The notes below the pieces were generated by a model. That model did no database searches, was not told the origin of the DNA, and saw only the letters and a program-made list of their open reading frames with translations. The position numbers and the translations under genes are program-made. From positions 62,001 through 126,000 of the forward strand of contig NZ_VOBA01000001.1 of NCBI RefSeq assembly GCF_008369165.1: a DNA stretch of 64,000 nucleotides, given 5' to 3'. Shown piece after piece: positions 30,705 through 41,478 of the stretch (the stretch's first letter is position 1; each line of letters begins with the position of its first letter). The DNA comes from Dietzia sp. ANT_WB102. Lineage in GTDB: Bacteria; Actinomycetota; Actinomycetes; Mycobacteriales; Mycobacteriaceae.

Positions 30705-31654
30705 CGCAGCTGCTCCGTGAGGTCGGGGGCCAACAGGTCGGTCACGTCGGGTCCGGCTCCAACACGGTCGGCTGTGCGCAGCGCGAGCGCCCGGTAGCCT
30801 GCGGCGATGCCGCCGTCGACGCCCTCGAGGGCATCGAGGTGGCGGGAGACGGTGACGGCGTCACCGCGCATCACGGGCCCGGTCAGGGCGGAGTCGCCGG
30901 AGGCCAGGACGTTGTCGAGTGCCGCGCGGAGCAAGGGTTCCAGGGTACGGCGGGCGAGCGCCTCCGCGTCCTGACCGAGCATTCCGTCGGGATCGCCCTC
31001 GACACCGCCCCCGGGCAGGACCGTGAAGGAAGCGGCGAGAGCCTCCGCGGCATCGTTCACGAGGGTGACGAGGTGGTTGGCGCCGTGCGCGAGCGCGGCG
31101 TGGTAGAGGGCCCGGTGAGATTCGGCGACGGTGACGGGCAGGCCGCCGGTCTCCATGACCAGCATCTGGCCGACGATCAGTCCGATTTCATCCGGGGAGG
31201 TGAGCGCCCACGAGCATCCCTCCATGCGGTCGATATCGGCAGCTCCCCCGGTGAAGGTCATGGCCGGGTGCGCAGCGACGACGACCGCGCCAGCGTCGGC
31301 CGCCGGACGCAGCACTTCCGCGCCGACCGCTCCGGCCACGTGGACAACGATGTGACCCGGTCGGAACGCGTTCGCGTCCGCGAGTTCGGCCACGACCCGG
31401 GGCAGCGCAGCGTCCGGGACCGCGAGAATGAGGAGTTCGCAAGCCTCCGCCACGGCGGCCGGGTCGGCGATGCGGGCCTCGGGGAGGCGACTCGCGGCGA
31501 GGTCTCGGGACCGCGCCGAGCGCGCGACGAGGGCGGAGACAACGTGCCCACGCCGCTCGAGAGCGGCGCCCACGGCGGTGCCTACCCGTCCCGCGGACAC
31601 GAGACCGATGGACAGGCGGGCAGGGGGTGATCCGGTGACGCCGGGTTCGGACAT
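30701..31654 (-). CDS. Rossmann-like DUF2520 oxidoreductase
   Basis: A 317-residue protein with an N-terminal NAD(P)-binding Rossmann fold ([27 protein letters not shown]) and a C-terminal helical DUF2520 domain (HPAMTFTG...; [19 protein letters not shown]). Related in shape to ketopantoate reductase and 6-phosphogluconate dehydrogenase. ATG at 31654 is chosen for GGAG upstream; the frame extends to a GTG at 31696. Overlapping panC by ATGA, it may supply pantoate to it. Corresponds to Rv3603c. Confidence 0.85.
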   Translation of the reverse strand: MSEPGVTGSPPARLSIGLVSAGRVGTAVGAALERRGHVVSALVARSARSRDLAASRLPEARIADPAAVAEACELLILAVPDAALPRVVAELADANAFRPGHIVVHVAGAVGAEVLRPAADAGAVVVAAHPAMTFTGGAADIDRMEGCSWALTSPDEIGLIVGQMLVMETGGLPVTVAESHRALYHAALAHGANHLVTLVNDAAEALAASFTVLPGGGVEGDPDGMLGQDAEALARRTLEPLLRAALDNVLASGDSALTGPVMRGDAVTVSRHLDALEGVDGGIAAGYRALALRTADRVGAGPDVTDLLAPDLTEQLR

Positions 31655-31832
31655 CTCAGGGTGCTCCAGTGCTCGATCCGTTCCAGGCCCACTCACTGTT
31701 GGCGGGTCCCGGACATCTCGCTGGCGAGAGTAGTCGCGACGACGGCGCCGAGCACCATTCAGTGGCGCACTTCACACAACTGTCCCGACCGGTGGCGGCA
31801 CTAGTCCGGTTGGGGGTCCGGCTGGGTGGCGG

Positions 31833-33005
31833 TCAGTCCTCCGCGCGACGGCGACGCCGACCCGACGTCGGCTCGGCGTCCCCACCCAGCCGCGCCATGA
31901 TCTCGGCGACCGAGAGGCCGGACCCCTCGCCGTGGCGGCTCGGTGGCGCCGCCTCGGCTGCAGGGGCGGTCCGGGGATGGGACTGCGGCGGGGTGGTCGT
32001 CTTGTCGGACGTAGCGGCCTTGCCAGACGCGGCCGGTGACCCTGGCGAGGAGGCATGCTCGACATTGCCTGCCTTGTCGGGCTCTGCCGTGGACGCGCTC
32101 TCGTGCTTGCCGACCTTGCCGGACGCGGTCGCACTCCCGGACGGAGCTGGGGTTTGCGGCTGGGCTGTGCCCTGCGGCGTGGCAGGAGCCTGGGGGCCGG
32201 TCACGGTCTCGGCCCGGGCCTTCGGCCCCGGGGTGGTACCGGCAACCGCTCCGGGGCGGGGCTCCCGGATGCCGCCTGTGGGGCGCACTGCCGGGCGACG
32301 GGATTCCCCGGCCGACGTCTCCGCCCGAGCAGGACCCTCGGAGACCGGGGACAGCCGTTCGGTGCGCTCAGTGCTCGGGGTGGCGTCCGGACCGACGCCG
32401 GGGGTGGGCGCCGCGCCGGGGGTTGACCCGAAGCCCCCGATGGGCCCGGAATCCGATCCGGCGGCACGCCGACGGGGCGCGACACGCTCGGACGGGACCG
32501 ACGGCAAGGACGAGCCGGCTCCCAACTGTCCGGCGGTACCGGGGCCCCCGACCGCGAAACGGTCCTCGGGGAGGCTGACACCCAGTGCGCCGAGCTGCTC
32601 ACGCAGCGCCGCAATCTCGTGCCGCAGCGCCATGATCGAATCGCCGGTCTCGGCGCGAACGGAGGCGCGAAGATCTCTCTCCACCACGAGCTCGTGCTCA
32701 CGGCGGGCGGCGATCTCCCTCTCGAGCTGCAGTTCGTAAACGGTGTGCAGGTCGCGGACCCGGGCCGCCTCGGCTGCGGCCTGCCGGCGGTACCGGGCGA
32801 CGAGGAACGCACCGATGAACGCCGCCCACAGCGCGGCCAGAGTCCCGATGCGCATCCAGACCGGGTTATCGGAGAACACCATCACGATGGTGGCGATGAG
32901 CGCCAGGACCAGTAGCACCCCCAGTGCGATACTCGCCAGTCCGCGGTCGTCGCCCCGCGCGGGGCGAACTGACCGGGGCTTATCCATCGCGCCGTCGGAA
33001 CTCAT
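31833..33005 (-). CDS. DUF6779 membrane protein with long disordered tail
   Basis: A 390-residue protein with two N-terminal transmembrane helices (about residues 25-45 and 52-70), a coiled-coil stretch (RYRRQAAAEAARVRDLHTVY...), a low-complexity Pro/Ala/Gly/Thr region of about 200 residues, and a conserved-looking end (GLSVAEIMARLGG then a GRRRRRAED basic tail). Start ATG 33005; ATGs at 33014 and 33038 are also in frame. In M. tuberculosis the equivalent is Rv3604c. Function unknown; position in the fol/pan cluster suggests only co-expression. Confidence 0.75.
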   Translation of the reverse strand: MSSDGAMDKPRSVRPARGDDRGLASIALGVLLVLALIATIVMVFSDNPVWMRIGTLAALWAAFIGAFLVARYRRQAAAEAARVRDLHTVYELQLEREIAARREHELVVERDLRASVRAETGDSIMALRHEIAALREQLGALGVSLPEDRFAVGGPGTAGQLGAGSSLPSVPSERVAPRRRAAGSDSGPIGGFGSTPGAAPTPGVGPDATPSTERTERLSPVSEGPARAETSAGESRRPAVRPTGGIREPRPGAVAGTTPGPKARAETVTGPQAPATPQGTAQPQTPAPSGSATASGKVGKHESASTAEPDKAGNVEHASSPGSPAASGKAATSDKTTTPPQSHPRTAPAAEAAPPSRHGEGSGLSVAEIMARLGGDAEPTSGRRRRRAED

Positions 33006-33106
33006 GCCCCGCATGATACGCGGAGAATCACGGGTCACACGGGTAACCCTCGCGTGTCTGCGCTAACGAGGGCGCCAGTCACCCTGCCCGCTCGATCGGC
33101 CGCGCC

Positions 33107-33583
33107 TCAGGCGGGTTCGGCCAGACCGCCATTCTCGTCGTCGTCCGGGGGTGTTTCGCACGACGATTCCAGGAACAGGCCCGCACCCACCAGCACCGCA
33201 CCCGACACCAGGACGGCAACGGACGCGGACAGTTCGGCCCCCGCGACCGCGAGTTCGCCGAGTCGTTGCAGGTAGTACAGGGCCAGCCCGGCCCCGATCC
33301 CGCTGGCCACCGCGCCGAGTACGGCGGAGGCCTGCCCGAGGGCGGCACTGCGCGCGACGGTCAGCGGATGCATCTGACTGCGGTCCTGCCCGATCCCGCC
33401 GTCGGAGATCGCTGCGCGAATCCGCAGGGCAAGCAGCACGTCGACCACTGCGACCGCGAGCAGGGTCACCCAGCCGAAACCGATCGGGGGCAACGATCCG
33501 AGAAAGGTCCCGTTGAGGAGATACGCGGCCACGGCCGCAACCACTGCCACCAAGGCGAGGGTGGACTTCGCAACGCGGTTCAC
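33107..33583 (-). CDS. DUF3180 membrane protein
   Basis: A 158-residue protein with four predicted transmembrane helices (first about residues 7-25) and an RSQMHPLTVARSAALGQASA loop typical of DUF3180. The GTG at 33583 overlaps the folK stop as GTGA. Equivalent to Rv3605c next to folK in mycobacteria. Function unknown. The acidic C-terminus (PDDDENGG) is not conserved-looking. Confidence 0.85.
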   Translation of the reverse strand: MNRVAKSTLALVAVVAAVAAYLLNGTFLGSLPPIGFGWVTLLAVAVVDVLLALRIRAAISDGGIGQDRSQMHPLTVARSAALGQASAVLGAVASGIGAGLALYYLQRLGELAVAGAELSASVAVLVSGAVLVGAGLFLESSCETPPDDDENGGLAEPA

Positions 33584-34110
33584 GTCCGGTCCCTTTCCAC
33601 TGCCGACGTCAGGGGATCGTGCAATCGGCGCACCGCGGCGACGTCCCCGGGGTCGAGCGCGTCGAGGCACACCCTGGCCGGCACCCCGTCCAGCTGCGCG
33701 CCCGGGTCGATCTCGAGCCACGGGACCAGCACGAACGCACGCTCGGCTGCGCGGGGATGGGGAAGCGTCAGGGACTGTTCGTCGGACGAGACCGACTTGC
33801 CGTCGACCTCGGCGGTCACGACGTCCACGTCGAGGGTGCGCGGACCCCAGCGCACATCACGGGTCCGCCCAGCGGCACGCTCACGCGTGAAGCCCCACTC
33901 GAGGACATCCGTCGGGGAGCCGGGGTGGTCGACGATGAGGACGGCGTTGAGGAAATCGTCCTGCTCGACACCGCCCCAGGGCGGGGTCGCGTAGACCGAG
34001 GAGACCGCCCGCAGGATCCCGTCCGCGGCCGCCGCGTCGGCGACCCCGCGCAGGAGCGCGAGCGCGTCCCCCTGATTGCCCCCGATGGACAGCACCGCCC
34101 TACAGCTCAT
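33580..34110 (-). CDS. folK: 6-hydroxymethyl-7,8-dihydropterin pyrophosphokinase
   Basis: Transfers pyrophosphate from ATP to hydroxymethyl-dihydropterin in folate synthesis, 176 residues. [11 protein letters not shown] start, [20 protein letters not shown], and the [11 protein letters not shown] motif with the two Mg-binding Asp are present. ATG overlaps the folB stop as ATGA. Confidence 0.94.
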   Translation of the reverse strand: MSCRAVLSIGGNQGDALALLRGVADAAAADGILRAVSSVYATPPWGGVEQDDFLNAVLIVDHPGSPTDVLEWGFTRERAAGRTRDVRWGPRTLDVDVVTAEVDGKSVSSDEQSLTLPHPRAAERAFVLVPWLEIDPGAQLDGVPARVCLDALDPGDVAAVRRLHDPLTSAVERDRT

Positions 34111-34502
34111 CGCTCTCCCCCCGCGGCGCCCCGCTCGCCCCTGCGCGAGCGACGTGCCACGACTGCGACGTCGGCGAAGTCCGCGGGGATCGGAGCCTCA
34201 GGCTTGTGCAGAGTCACCTCCACCGCGTGGGCAGCCGGGGCCATTTCCATGACCCCGTCGGCGATCCGCGAAGCAACGGTCTCGATGAGGTCGCAGCTCG
34301 GCCCGGACACCACGTCACGCGCGTACAGAGCGAGCGCCCCGTAGTCGACGGTGTCGGCCAGGTCATCGGACGTGGCCGCGGCCGTGAAGTCGGTCCACAG
34401 CACCAGGTCCACCAGGAAGTCCTGGCCGTCCCGCTTCTCGTGTTCGAAGACCCCGTGGGTGCCCCGCACCCTGAGACCGCGTAGTTCGATGCGATCGGCC
34501 AT
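34107..34502 (-). CDS. folB: Dihydroneopterin aldolase
   Basis: Cleaves dihydroneopterin to hydroxymethyl-dihydropterin, 131 residues. [20 protein letters not shown] includes the catalytic Tyr/His region and Glu; [11 protein letters not shown] includes the catalytic Lys. Start at ATG 34502 (TGATG overlap with folP); an in-frame extension to 34532 lies inside folP. Confidence 0.94.
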   Translation of the reverse strand: MADRIELRGLRVRGTHGVFEHEKRDGQDFLVDLVLWTDFTAAATSDDLADTVDYGALALYARDVVSGPSCDLIETVASRIADGVMEMAPAAHAVEVTLHKPEAPIPADFADVAVVARRSRRGERGAAGGER

Positions 34503-35365
34503 CACCGAGCCTCCACTCTTCCGTCCGCCCATGCGGCGGCCACCCGCACCGCGTCCGCACTGGGGGCCACGTCGTGGACGCGGACCGCCCAGGCGCCGGC
34601 GGCAGCGGCGAGCGACGTGATCGCCGCCGTCGCTGGATCGCGACCCGACACCGCGCGGGGCTCCTCGCCTTCTCCCGACAGCAGCGAGCCGAGGAACCGT
34701 TTGCGAGACGCCGCGACGAGTACCGGGAACCCCAGCGCGATCAGCCGGTCCAGCCCATGCAGTAGCGCCCAGTTGTCGTCAGCGTTCTTGGCGAAACCGA
34801 GACCCGGGTCGAGCACGATGCCCGCAGCGTCGACGCCCGCCTCGAGCGCGGCGTCGGCCCGGCGAGCCAGGTGGTCTCGTACCGCGCCCACCACGTCCCC
34901 TCCGTAGTCGGCCCGGCCACCGGCGCCGGCGCGATAGTCGTCCGGAGACACCCAGTGCATGAGAATCACGGGGCTCCGATGCTCGGCCACGACCCGCAGC
35001 ATGTCGGGGTCGGCGAGCCCACCCGAGACGTCGTTGATGATCGCCGCATTCTCCTCCAGCGCGCGCGCGGCGACCCTGGCGCGCATGGTGTCCACCGAGA
35101 CCGGCGCGAGGCCGGACACCGCCCGCACCAGCGGGACGACCCGCTGCTCTTCGTCGGACTCCTCGACACGGATGGCGCCGGGCCGCGTGGACTCGCCACC
35201 GATGTCGATGAGGTCAGCGCCCTCCGCGACCATCCGCCGGGCGTGCGCGACCGCGTCGGAGAACGCGAGGTGCCGGCCACCATCGGAGAAGGAATCCGCG
35301 GTGACGTTGAGGACGCCCATCACCGCGCACCGGTCAGGGCGGGGCAGGAGGCCGGGCGCGCTCAC
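34502..35365 (-). CDS. folP: Dihydropteroate synthase
   Basis: Condenses hydroxymethyl-dihydropterin pyrophosphate with p-aminobenzoate; the sulfonamide target, 287 residues, TIM barrel. [25 protein letters not shown], and [13 protein letters not shown] loops match the family. GTG at 35365 overlaps the folE stop (GTGA); the frame open to 35497 lies inside folE. Confidence 0.95.
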   Translation of the reverse strand: MSAPGLLPRPDRCAVMGVLNVTADSFSDGGRHLAFSDAVAHARRMVAEGADLIDIGGESTRPGAIRVEESDEEQRVVPLVRAVSGLAPVSVDTMRARVAARALEENAAIINDVSGGLADPDMLRVVAEHRSPVILMHWVSPDDYRAGAGGRADYGGDVVGAVRDHLARRADAALEAGVDAAGIVLDPGLGFAKNADDNWALLHGLDRLIALGFPVLVAASRKRFLGSLLSGEGEEPRAVSGRDPATAAITSLAAAAGAWAVRVHDVAPSADAVRVAAAWADGRVEAR

Positions 35366-35985
35366 GTCCCGCGCAGGAGGCCGAGCGCCTCCGCCCTGGT
35401 GGACGCGTTGGACCGCATGATTCCCCGCACAGCCGACGTGGTGGTGACTGCGCCCGCCTTCCGGATACCGCGCATCGACATGCACAGGTGCTCGCATTCG
35501 ATCACCACAAGCACGCCCGAGGGGTCGAGCCTGTCGACCAACGCGTCGGCGACCTGGCCGGTGAGCCGCTCTTGGACCTGGGGCCGCTTCGCATACAGGT
35601 CCACCAGACGCGCGAGCTTGCTCAGCCCGGTGACCGCCCCGGTGTGCCCCGGGATGTACCCGATGTGTGCGACACCGTGGAAGGGCACCAGGTGATGCTC
35701 GCAGGTCGAGTAGATGGGGATATCCCGCACCAGTACGAGCTCGCGGTGGTCCTCGTCGAAGGTTTTCGACAGCACCTCCGACGGGTCGGTGTACATCCCG
35801 GCGAAGACCTCCCGGTAGGCCCTCGTCACCCGCGCAGGGGTTTCCCGTAGTCCCTCGCGGTCGGGGTCCTCGCCGACGGCGATCAACAACTCTCGGACGG
35901 CAGCTTCGGCGCGCTCGGCGTCGAAGACCTGTCCAGTGTGGAGCGACCGGGCGTCAGCCGCGGGAATGTGGTCAGGCGTCGTCAT
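35362..35985 (-). CDS. folE: GTP cyclohydrolase I
   Basis: First step of folate synthesis, GTP to dihydroneopterin triphosphate, 207 residues, zinc decamer. Zinc ligands: Cys/His in [13 protein letters not shown] and Cys in [18 protein letters not shown] and [10 protein letters not shown] motifs are intact. 34 bases after ftsH, so probably read from the ftsH promoter. Confidence 0.96.
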   Translation of the reverse strand: MTTPDHIPAADARSLHTGQVFDAERAEAAVRELLIAVGEDPDREGLRETPARVTRAYREVFAGMYTDPSEVLSKTFDEDHRELVLVRDIPIYSTCEHHLVPFHGVAHIGYIPGHTGAVTGLSKLARLVDLYAKRPQVQERLTGQVADALVDRLDPSGVLVVIECEHLCMSMRGIRKAGAVTTTSAVRGIMRSNASTRAEALGLLRGT

Positions 35986-36019
35986 TCAATCCTCTTCTCG
36001 CACGGAGCCGACCGTGCGG

Positions 36020-38527
36020 TCAGTCCTCACGTTCCCACGGCGCACGCCAGTCGGGATCCTTGTTCTCGCGGCGGTGCGAACCGCCGCCCGCGGGGTCCGA
36101 GGTCGAGCCACCGGGGTTGTCGTCATTATCGGATTCGCCGCCATCGCCGACGGCAGACCATGCACGCGTCGGGGCCTCGGAAGGCTGTTCGCGCGGATCT
36201 GGTCCGGCCGGACCGTCGGAGTCGCCTGTCCGAACAGGCGGCTGCTCGTTACCGGGCGCGGCCGGGAGCCGGGTGGTCTCGGCACCGCTCGGACCCCTGG
36301 TACCGCGGTAGGTGGACTGACGCGGGGGCCACCCGGGCGCCGACCACCCCGGCGGTGGTGGCGTCCCATAGGCCGGCATGCCGGCCGGCCGCTGCACGCC
36401 GCCAGCGGCCCCGCCGCGATCGGATCCGCCGCGGCCTCTGGCCTCCCCGACAGCCGCGTCCACGCCGTTGCGGTCGCCCTCGTACTCACCGGGGCCGCGC
36501 GCCTCTTCCGGTCCGTGGTCCGCGGTCTCGCGGCTGGCGGGGAGGACGGGCATCGCGAACGGGTCGGTCACCGGCGGGGGCCACGGCTCGCCGCGCTCCT
36601 TTGCCAGCTCACCCGGGGTCTTGATGGGTAGCCGAGTCGACGGGATGCGGCCACCGAAGTCGTCAAACTCGGTGATGCGCGGCCGCTTGACCACGTCGGC
36701 GAAAAGCCTTTCGAGATCGTCCTGCCGCAGAGTCTCCTTCTCGAGGAGCTCTGCCGCGACCGCATCGAGGATGTCGCGGTTGGATTCGAGGACCTGCCAG
36801 GCCTCGGTGTGGGCGGCGTCGATGATCCGGCGAACCTCGTCGTCGATGATCTTGGCGATCTCGGGCGAGTACTCCCCCGCCGCCGGACCGCCGCGACCGA
36901 GGAACGGGTCCCCTCCTTCGCCGCCGTACTTCACCGCGCCCAGCTTCGCACTCATGCCGTACTCGGCGACCATCGTCCGCGCGATCCGGGTCGCCTGCTC
37001 GATGTCCGAGCTGGCACCCGAGGTGGGCTCGCCGAACACGTACTCCTCGGCGGCCCGGCCACCCATCGCCATGACGACGCGGGCGATCATGTCCGCCCGC
37101 GTCATCAAGGACTTGTCGTCCTCGGGAACCACCAACGCGTGACCGCCGGTGCGACCTCGCGCGAGGATGGTGACCTTGTGGACGGGCTCGAGGTCCTCCA
37201 TCGCCCACGCCGCCAGGGCGTGGCCGGACTCGTGGTACGCGGTGACCTTCTTCTCGTGCTCGCTGATCACCCGGTGCTTGCGGCGCGGGCCACCCACCAC
37301 GCGGTCGGTGGCTTCCTCGAGGATGTCGATGTCGATCTCGTCGCGACCCAGCCGGGCCGCGAGCAGAGCACCCTCGTTGAGCACGTTGGCCAGGTCTGCG
37401 CCCGACATGCCGATCGTGCGCCTGGCCAGCGAGGTCATGTTCACATCCTCCGCCAGCGGTTTGCCCACGGCGTGGACGGCGAGGATCGCCTCGCGCCCCT
37501 TGAGGTCGGGGTTGGTCACCGGTACCTGGCGGTCGAAACGGCCCGGACGGAGGAGCGCCGGGTCGAGGACGTCTGGGCGGTTGGTCGCGGCGATCATGAT
37601 GACCGTCTCGCGATCACTGAACCCGTCCATCTCGACGAGCAGCTGGTTGAGCGTCTGCTCGCGCTCATCGTGGCCACCGCCGGTTCCCGAACCACGATGT
37701 CGGCCCACCGCGTCGATCTCGTCCACGAACACGATGCAGGGAGCGTTCTGCTTGGCTTTTTCGAACAGGTCGCGCACCCGCGAAGCGCCGACACCGACGA
37801 ACATCTCGACGAAGTCCGAACCGGAGATCGAGTAGAACGGCACGCCAGCCTCACCCGCGACCGCCCGGGCCAGCAGGGTCTTGCCCGTCCCGGGTGGGCC
37901 GTAGAGCAGGACACCTCGCGGGATCTTTGCGCCGAGTCGTTCGTACCGCGCGGGATTCTGGAGGAAGTCCTTGATCTCGTTGAGTTCCTCGACCGCCTCG
38001 TCCTCACCCGCGACGTCCGCGAACGTCGTCTGAGGCATGTCCTTGGTGAACTCCACGGCTCGCGACTTACCCACGCCGAACAAGCCGCCCTTGCCACCCT
38101 GCATCCGGGACATGAAGTAAAACAGCAATCCGAACAGGATGAGCATCGGCAGCAGGAACGACAGCATCTGGGCCAGGAAGCCCTGCTGGTTGACGGCCGT
38201 GTCGTACTTCTCCGGCTCCGCCGCGGCGACCCGGTCGAAGACCTGGTCGGCGGCCCGCGCCGGATACTTGGTGAGGAGCTTGTCGGTCTCGGCCGCACCG
38301 TCCTCCGGGGCGATCGGGTTCTTGAGGGTGAGCCGGAGCTGCTGTTCCCGGTCCTCGATCAACGCTTCCTTCACGTTTCCCGCATCGACCTGCGCCAATG
38401 CGACGGACGTGTCGACCTCGGCGTAGTCGCGGTCATCGTTGGCGAAGAACGAGAAGCCGACGATCGCCAGGATGATCACGCCCGCGATCGCGACGTTGCG
38501 GAAGACGGTGTTGCTCTTGCGTTCCAT
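36020..38527 (-). CDS. ftsH: ATP-dependent zinc metalloprotease FtsH
   Basis: Membrane AAA+ protease for misfolded and regulatory proteins, 835 residues. TM1 about residues 12-28, an extracytoplasmic segment, TM2 about 117-137, AAA domain with Walker [11 protein letters not shown] and SRH, then zinc site HESGH. The last about 190 residues form a Pro/Gly/Arg-rich disordered tail, longer than in E. coli FtsH but typical of actinobacteria. First gene of the minus-strand folate run. Confidence 0.96.
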   Translation of the reverse strand: MERKSNTVFRNVAIAGVIILAIVGFSFFANDDRDYAEVDTSVALAQVDAGNVKEALIEDREQQLRLTLKNPIAPEDGAAETDKLLTKYPARAADQVFDRVAAAEPEKYDTAVNQQGFLAQMLSFLLPMLILFGLLFYFMSRMQGGKGGLFGVGKSRAVEFTKDMPQTTFADVAGEDEAVEELNEIKDFLQNPARYERLGAKIPRGVLLYGPPGTGKTLLARAVAGEAGVPFYSISGSDFVEMFVGVGASRVRDLFEKAKQNAPCIVFVDEIDAVGRHRGSGTGGGHDEREQTLNQLLVEMDGFSDRETVIMIAATNRPDVLDPALLRPGRFDRQVPVTNPDLKGREAILAVHAVGKPLAEDVNMTSLARRTIGMSGADLANVLNEGALLAARLGRDEIDIDILEEATDRVVGGPRRKHRVISEHEKKVTAYHESGHALAAWAMEDLEPVHKVTILARGRTGGHALVVPEDDKSLMTRADMIARVVMAMGGRAAEEYVFGEPTSGASSDIEQATRIARTMVAEYGMSAKLGAVKYGGEGGDPFLGRGGPAAGEYSPEIAKIIDDEVRRIIDAAHTEAWQVLESNRDILDAVAAELLEKETLRQDDLERLFADVVKRPRITEFDDFGGRIPSTRLPIKTPGELAKERGEPWPPPVTDPFAMPVLPASRETADHGPEEARGPGEYEGDRNGVDAAVGEARGRGGSDRGGAAGGVQRPAGMPAYGTPPPPGWSAPGWPPRQSTYRGTRGPSGAETTRLPAAPGNEQPPVRTGDSDGPAGPDPREQPSEAPTRAWSAVGDGGESDNDDNPGGSTSDPAGGGSHRRENKDPDWRAPWERED

Positions 38528-38679
38528 TCGGTCCTCGTGTGGAAGGACGGCCCAGCCGGTCGACGGGCCCGGTCGTGCATCCGACTTCGTCGGTATCGCC
38601 CCAGGCTACCCGCCGGGCGGGACCGCTCACCGTGATGATCGCCATGGGCGGACACCGTCGCCGTCGTACGATCGTGGCC

Positions 38680-40008
38680 GTGACCACCGACCCCCTCTCC
38701 GCAGTCGAGACAGCCGAGGCCGTACGGACCGGCGCCGTCGGTGCGCTCGCCACACTCGACGCGGCCTTCGACCGGGTAAACCACCTCGACCCGTCACTCC
38801 GCGCGTTCACCAGCCTGCTGCGGGCGGAGGGTCGCGCCGCCGGGGCGGCCGTCGACGCCGCGAGCGCGAATGAACGCGCGGCCCTGCCCCTGGCCGGGGT
38901 ACCGCTGGCGATCAAGAGCACCGTCACCCTCGACAACCCGGTTGTCGCCCCACTGCTGGCCGCGGGCGCGGTACCTGTGGGCATCACCGCCGCGCCCCAG
39001 CTGTGCACCTGGGGGATGACCGATTCCGACGCGCACGGCATCACCCGCAACCCTCGCGACCCTGCCCTGTCCGCGGGCGGGTCCTCGGGTGGATCAGCGG
39101 CGGCGGTGGCCTCCGGCATGGTGCCGCTCGCCGTGGGCGACGACGGGATGGGGTCACTTCGAATCCCCGCCGCGGCGTGCGGGATCGTCACCATCAAGCC
39201 CGGACCCGGCGTCGTTCCCACGTGCCTGGCGGGTGACAACTGGGGCGGACTGGCCGAGTCTGGTCCGCTGGCCAGGACCGTCGACGACGTCGCGCTGGCA
39301 CTCTCGGTGATGTCCGGTCGGTCCGAGCTCGCGGACATCGGGCCCGTCCCCAGCGGGACACGTGTCGGACTGTCCTTTACCTCCCCGATCCGGCTCGGCC
39401 GCGATCTGGTGCGCATCCACGAACCCTGGGTGCGCGCCGCGCGGGAGGCCGCGGCGCTGCTGCGTGGCGGCGACCTCGTCGTCGTCGACACCGCCCTGCC
39501 CTCCCCACGCGACCCGGTTCTCTACCTCGCCCGGTGGACCGCCGGCGTGGCACGGGCGGCCGAGGACGAGAACCTGCCGCTGTCCGCTATGGAGCGCCGC
39601 ACCCGGCACCACGCGCTGCTCGGCCGCACAGTGTTCCGGCGCGGCGGAGCGGGTGACGGGGACACGCGCTGGAATCGCGGTGTCGAGTCGCTCCGCGCAG
39701 AGGTCAACGATGCAATGGACTCCGCCGGCGTCGACGTGTGGCTCACCCCCTCGCTCGCAGACGTGCCGCCCGAGGCGACCGACTGGCACCGGCGGTCCTG
39801 GGGTCGCTCCCTGTGGGCGTCGATGCAGTTCTCACCGTTCTCCCCACTGGCCAACGTGCTCGGCTGGCCCGCGATGTCCGTCCCGTGCGGCGCCACACAC
39901 AGCCCTCTCGGTCGGGTGCTGCCCACGTCGGTTCAGCTCGTGGGCCGGCCCGGCTCGGAGGCGACGCTGCTCGCGCTGGCCGCCGTGATCGAGAAGGGCA
40001 GCCGCTGA
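38680..40008 (+). CDS. Amidase-signature family amidase
   Basis: A second AS-family amidohydrolase, 442 residues. Triad: Lys in LAIKSTVTL, cis-Ser in AGGSSGGSAAA, nucleophile in DDGMGSLRIPAAACG (Met where most members have Gly). Start GTG 38680 is supported by a TACGAT -10 at 38667-38672, placing the transcription start at the start codon (leaderless); GTG 38674 is an alternative. Divergent from ftsH. Substrate unknown; not part of an operon. Confidence 0.85.
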   Translation: MTTDPLSAVETAEAVRTGAVGALATLDAAFDRVNHLDPSLRAFTSLLRAEGRAAGAAVDAASANERAALPLAGVPLAIKSTVTLDNPVVAPLLAAGAVPVGITAAPQLCTWGMTDSDAHGITRNPRDPALSAGGSSGGSAAAVASGMVPLAVGDDGMGSLRIPAAACGIVTIKPGPGVVPTCLAGDNWGGLAESGPLARTVDDVALALSVMSGRSELADIGPVPSGTRVGLSFTSPIRLGRDLVRIHEPWVRAAREAAALLRGGDLVVVDTALPSPRDPVLYLARWTAGVARAAEDENLPLSAMERRTRHHALLGRTVFRRGGAGDGDTRWNRGVESLRAEVNDAMDSAGVDVWLTPSLADVPPEATDWHRRSWGRSLWASMQFSPFSPLANVLGWPAMSVPCGATHSPLGRVLPTSVQLVGRPGSEATLLALAAVIEKGSR

Positions 40009-40031
40009 GCCGCATCCGCTGACCGGGCGGT

Positions 40032-40268
40032 TCAGTCCTCCGGCAACTCCGCGAAACGCTTCTTGACGTCCCGGTACCACCCGAGTGACTGCCGCGGCCG
40101 CCGCCAACGGCTCTTCATCTCTTCCCGCGCGGGGACGTGCGCCTCATCGCCGGCCTTCACGCGCTGCTTGAGGTGGGCGTCCTGGGCGTTGATCACGTCG
40201 TCCGCCGTCGCACCTGGGTGCGCCAGATCGCAGGGGCCACCCAGGTCTTGGCAGGTCATCGTCTTCAC
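40032..40268 (-). CDS. DUF1059-type small protein
   Basis: A 78-residue cytosolic protein: MTCQDLGGPCDLAHPGATAD start with two Cys and a His that could bind metal, an INAQDAHLKQRV helix and a WRRPRQSLGWYRDVKKRF tail. It resembles small DUF1059 proteins of actinobacteria; function unknown. GTG at 40268 has GAGG about 10 bases upstream. Convergent with the amidase, 24 bases between stops. Confidence 0.75.
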   Translation of the reverse strand: MKTMTCQDLGGPCDLAHPGATADDVINAQDAHLKQRVKAGDEAHVPAREEMKSRWRRPRQSLGWYRDVKKRFAELPED

Positions 40269-40354
40269 GGGGATATCCTCTCTGTCATGGCGACGCCGAA
40301 GCGCGTCGCCTCACCCTGATGACGAGTGGCCGGTCCGAAGTGTGACCGGGTCGC

Positions 40355-41191
40355 TCATCTCGGTTCTCCGTCCCTGCGCCGACGGGTAGCCGCGAGCACG
40401 TCGGGATCCGCGCGGAACTCGATGCGACTGACCACGCCGTCCGCGACCCGGAAGTCGAACGCCACCCGGGCCACTCCCCTGTCGAACCACGCCGCACCCG
40501 GTCGCTCGTCGACGAACACCGGCAGCGCCGAGGCTGCCGCCCCGTCGAAGAATTCGGCCACGGCGTCGCGCCCCTCGATGCGCGCAGGGGTCCCGAGGCC
40601 GATGGCGATCGGGTCGCCGGCCACCACCACGTCCGGCGCGAGGAGACCGAGGAGCCGGGTGAACTCGCCGCGCCGCGCGGCGTCGAGGAAGGCGTCGACG
40701 ACGAGCCAATCCGCCTGCTCGACGGTGGGGCCCGCATCCGCGACCTTCGCGCGCGCCCGCGACGCGAGTTTGCGGGCCGCGACCGGTGAGCAGTCCAGTA
40801 CGGCCGCGATCGCCGCGAAGTCGACCGAGAACGAGTCATGCAGCACGAAAGCCACCCGCTCCGCCGGGGTGAGACGGTCGATCACGACATGCAGCGCCGC
40901 GCCCACCGAGTCGGCGAGGAGTACCTCGTCGGCGGGGTCCGGCGCGGCCGCGGCGGCGTCGGCCGGCTCCATAGGCGGCGGGACCGCGGCCTTGAGCCGG
41001 TCCAGACACAGGCGGGTGACAACAGTGGTGAGCCAGGCCGGGAGGGAGTCGATCATCCGGGAGTCGGCGCGCGCCAGCCGGAGCCAAGCCTGCTGCACCA
41101 CGTCCTCGGCCTCAGCCGGATCGCTGAGCACACTCGCGGCGATCCGGACGAGCCTGGGGCGTTCGCGCTGGAACTCAGTAGTCCGGTCCAC
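40355..41191 (-). CDS. ECF sigma factor with SnoaL-like C-terminal domain (ECF41/SigJ type)
   Basis: RNA polymerase sigma factor, 278 residues. Sigma-2 region LVRIAASVLSDPAEAEDVVQQAWLRL, sigma-4 region LTPAERVAFVLHDSFSVDFAAIAAVL with helix-turn-helix DCSPVAARKLASRARAKV, then a SnoaL-like domain (about residues 165-270) known in ECF41 to modulate activity in place of an anti-sigma factor. GTG at 41191 chosen because GGAGG lies 8 bases upstream. The usual ECF41 partner (a carboxymuconolactone decarboxylase/epimerase gene) is not adjacent. The 287-base gap upstream holds nothing I recognise. Confidence 0.88.
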   Translation of the reverse strand: MDRTTEFQRERPRLVRIAASVLSDPAEAEDVVQQAWLRLARADSRMIDSLPAWLTTVVTRLCLDRLKAAVPPPMEPADAAAAAPDPADEVLLADSVGAALHVVIDRLTPAERVAFVLHDSFSVDFAAIAAVLDCSPVAARKLASRARAKVADAGPTVEQADWLVVDAFLDAARRGEFTRLLGLLAPDVVVAGDPIAIGLGTPARIEGRDAVAEFFDGAAASALPVFVDERPGAAWFDRGVARVAFDFRVADGVVSRIEFRADPDVLAATRRRRDGEPR

Positions 41192-41478
41192 GCACGTATC
41201 CTCCACAGCCCCTTGGATCCGACAGTGCGAGAGCGGTCTTCACAGAAGCCTCCGACCAGCTGGCCGGCGGCATCGTGGGTGCGCGAGAGAGAAGTGGGTG
41301 GGCCGGGACGCGGGGTCGCCTCTCGGCGAGGTGCGCAACGCGGTTCCAGCCGGACGGAATTCCGCGAGGGCGTTGGGGTGAGCCCGGGGGACACTGCCGC
41401 GTCCCAGTCCACCCACTAGAACCACATCATCGGCGGATCTGTTCCCGCCCCGCCATTGCCGCCTCCCGCAGGCCCCGA

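Noticed and set aside
41207-41478. Short frames between the sigma factor and acyl-CoA synthetase genes
   Set aside because: No ribosome site, no conserved motif and odd composition.
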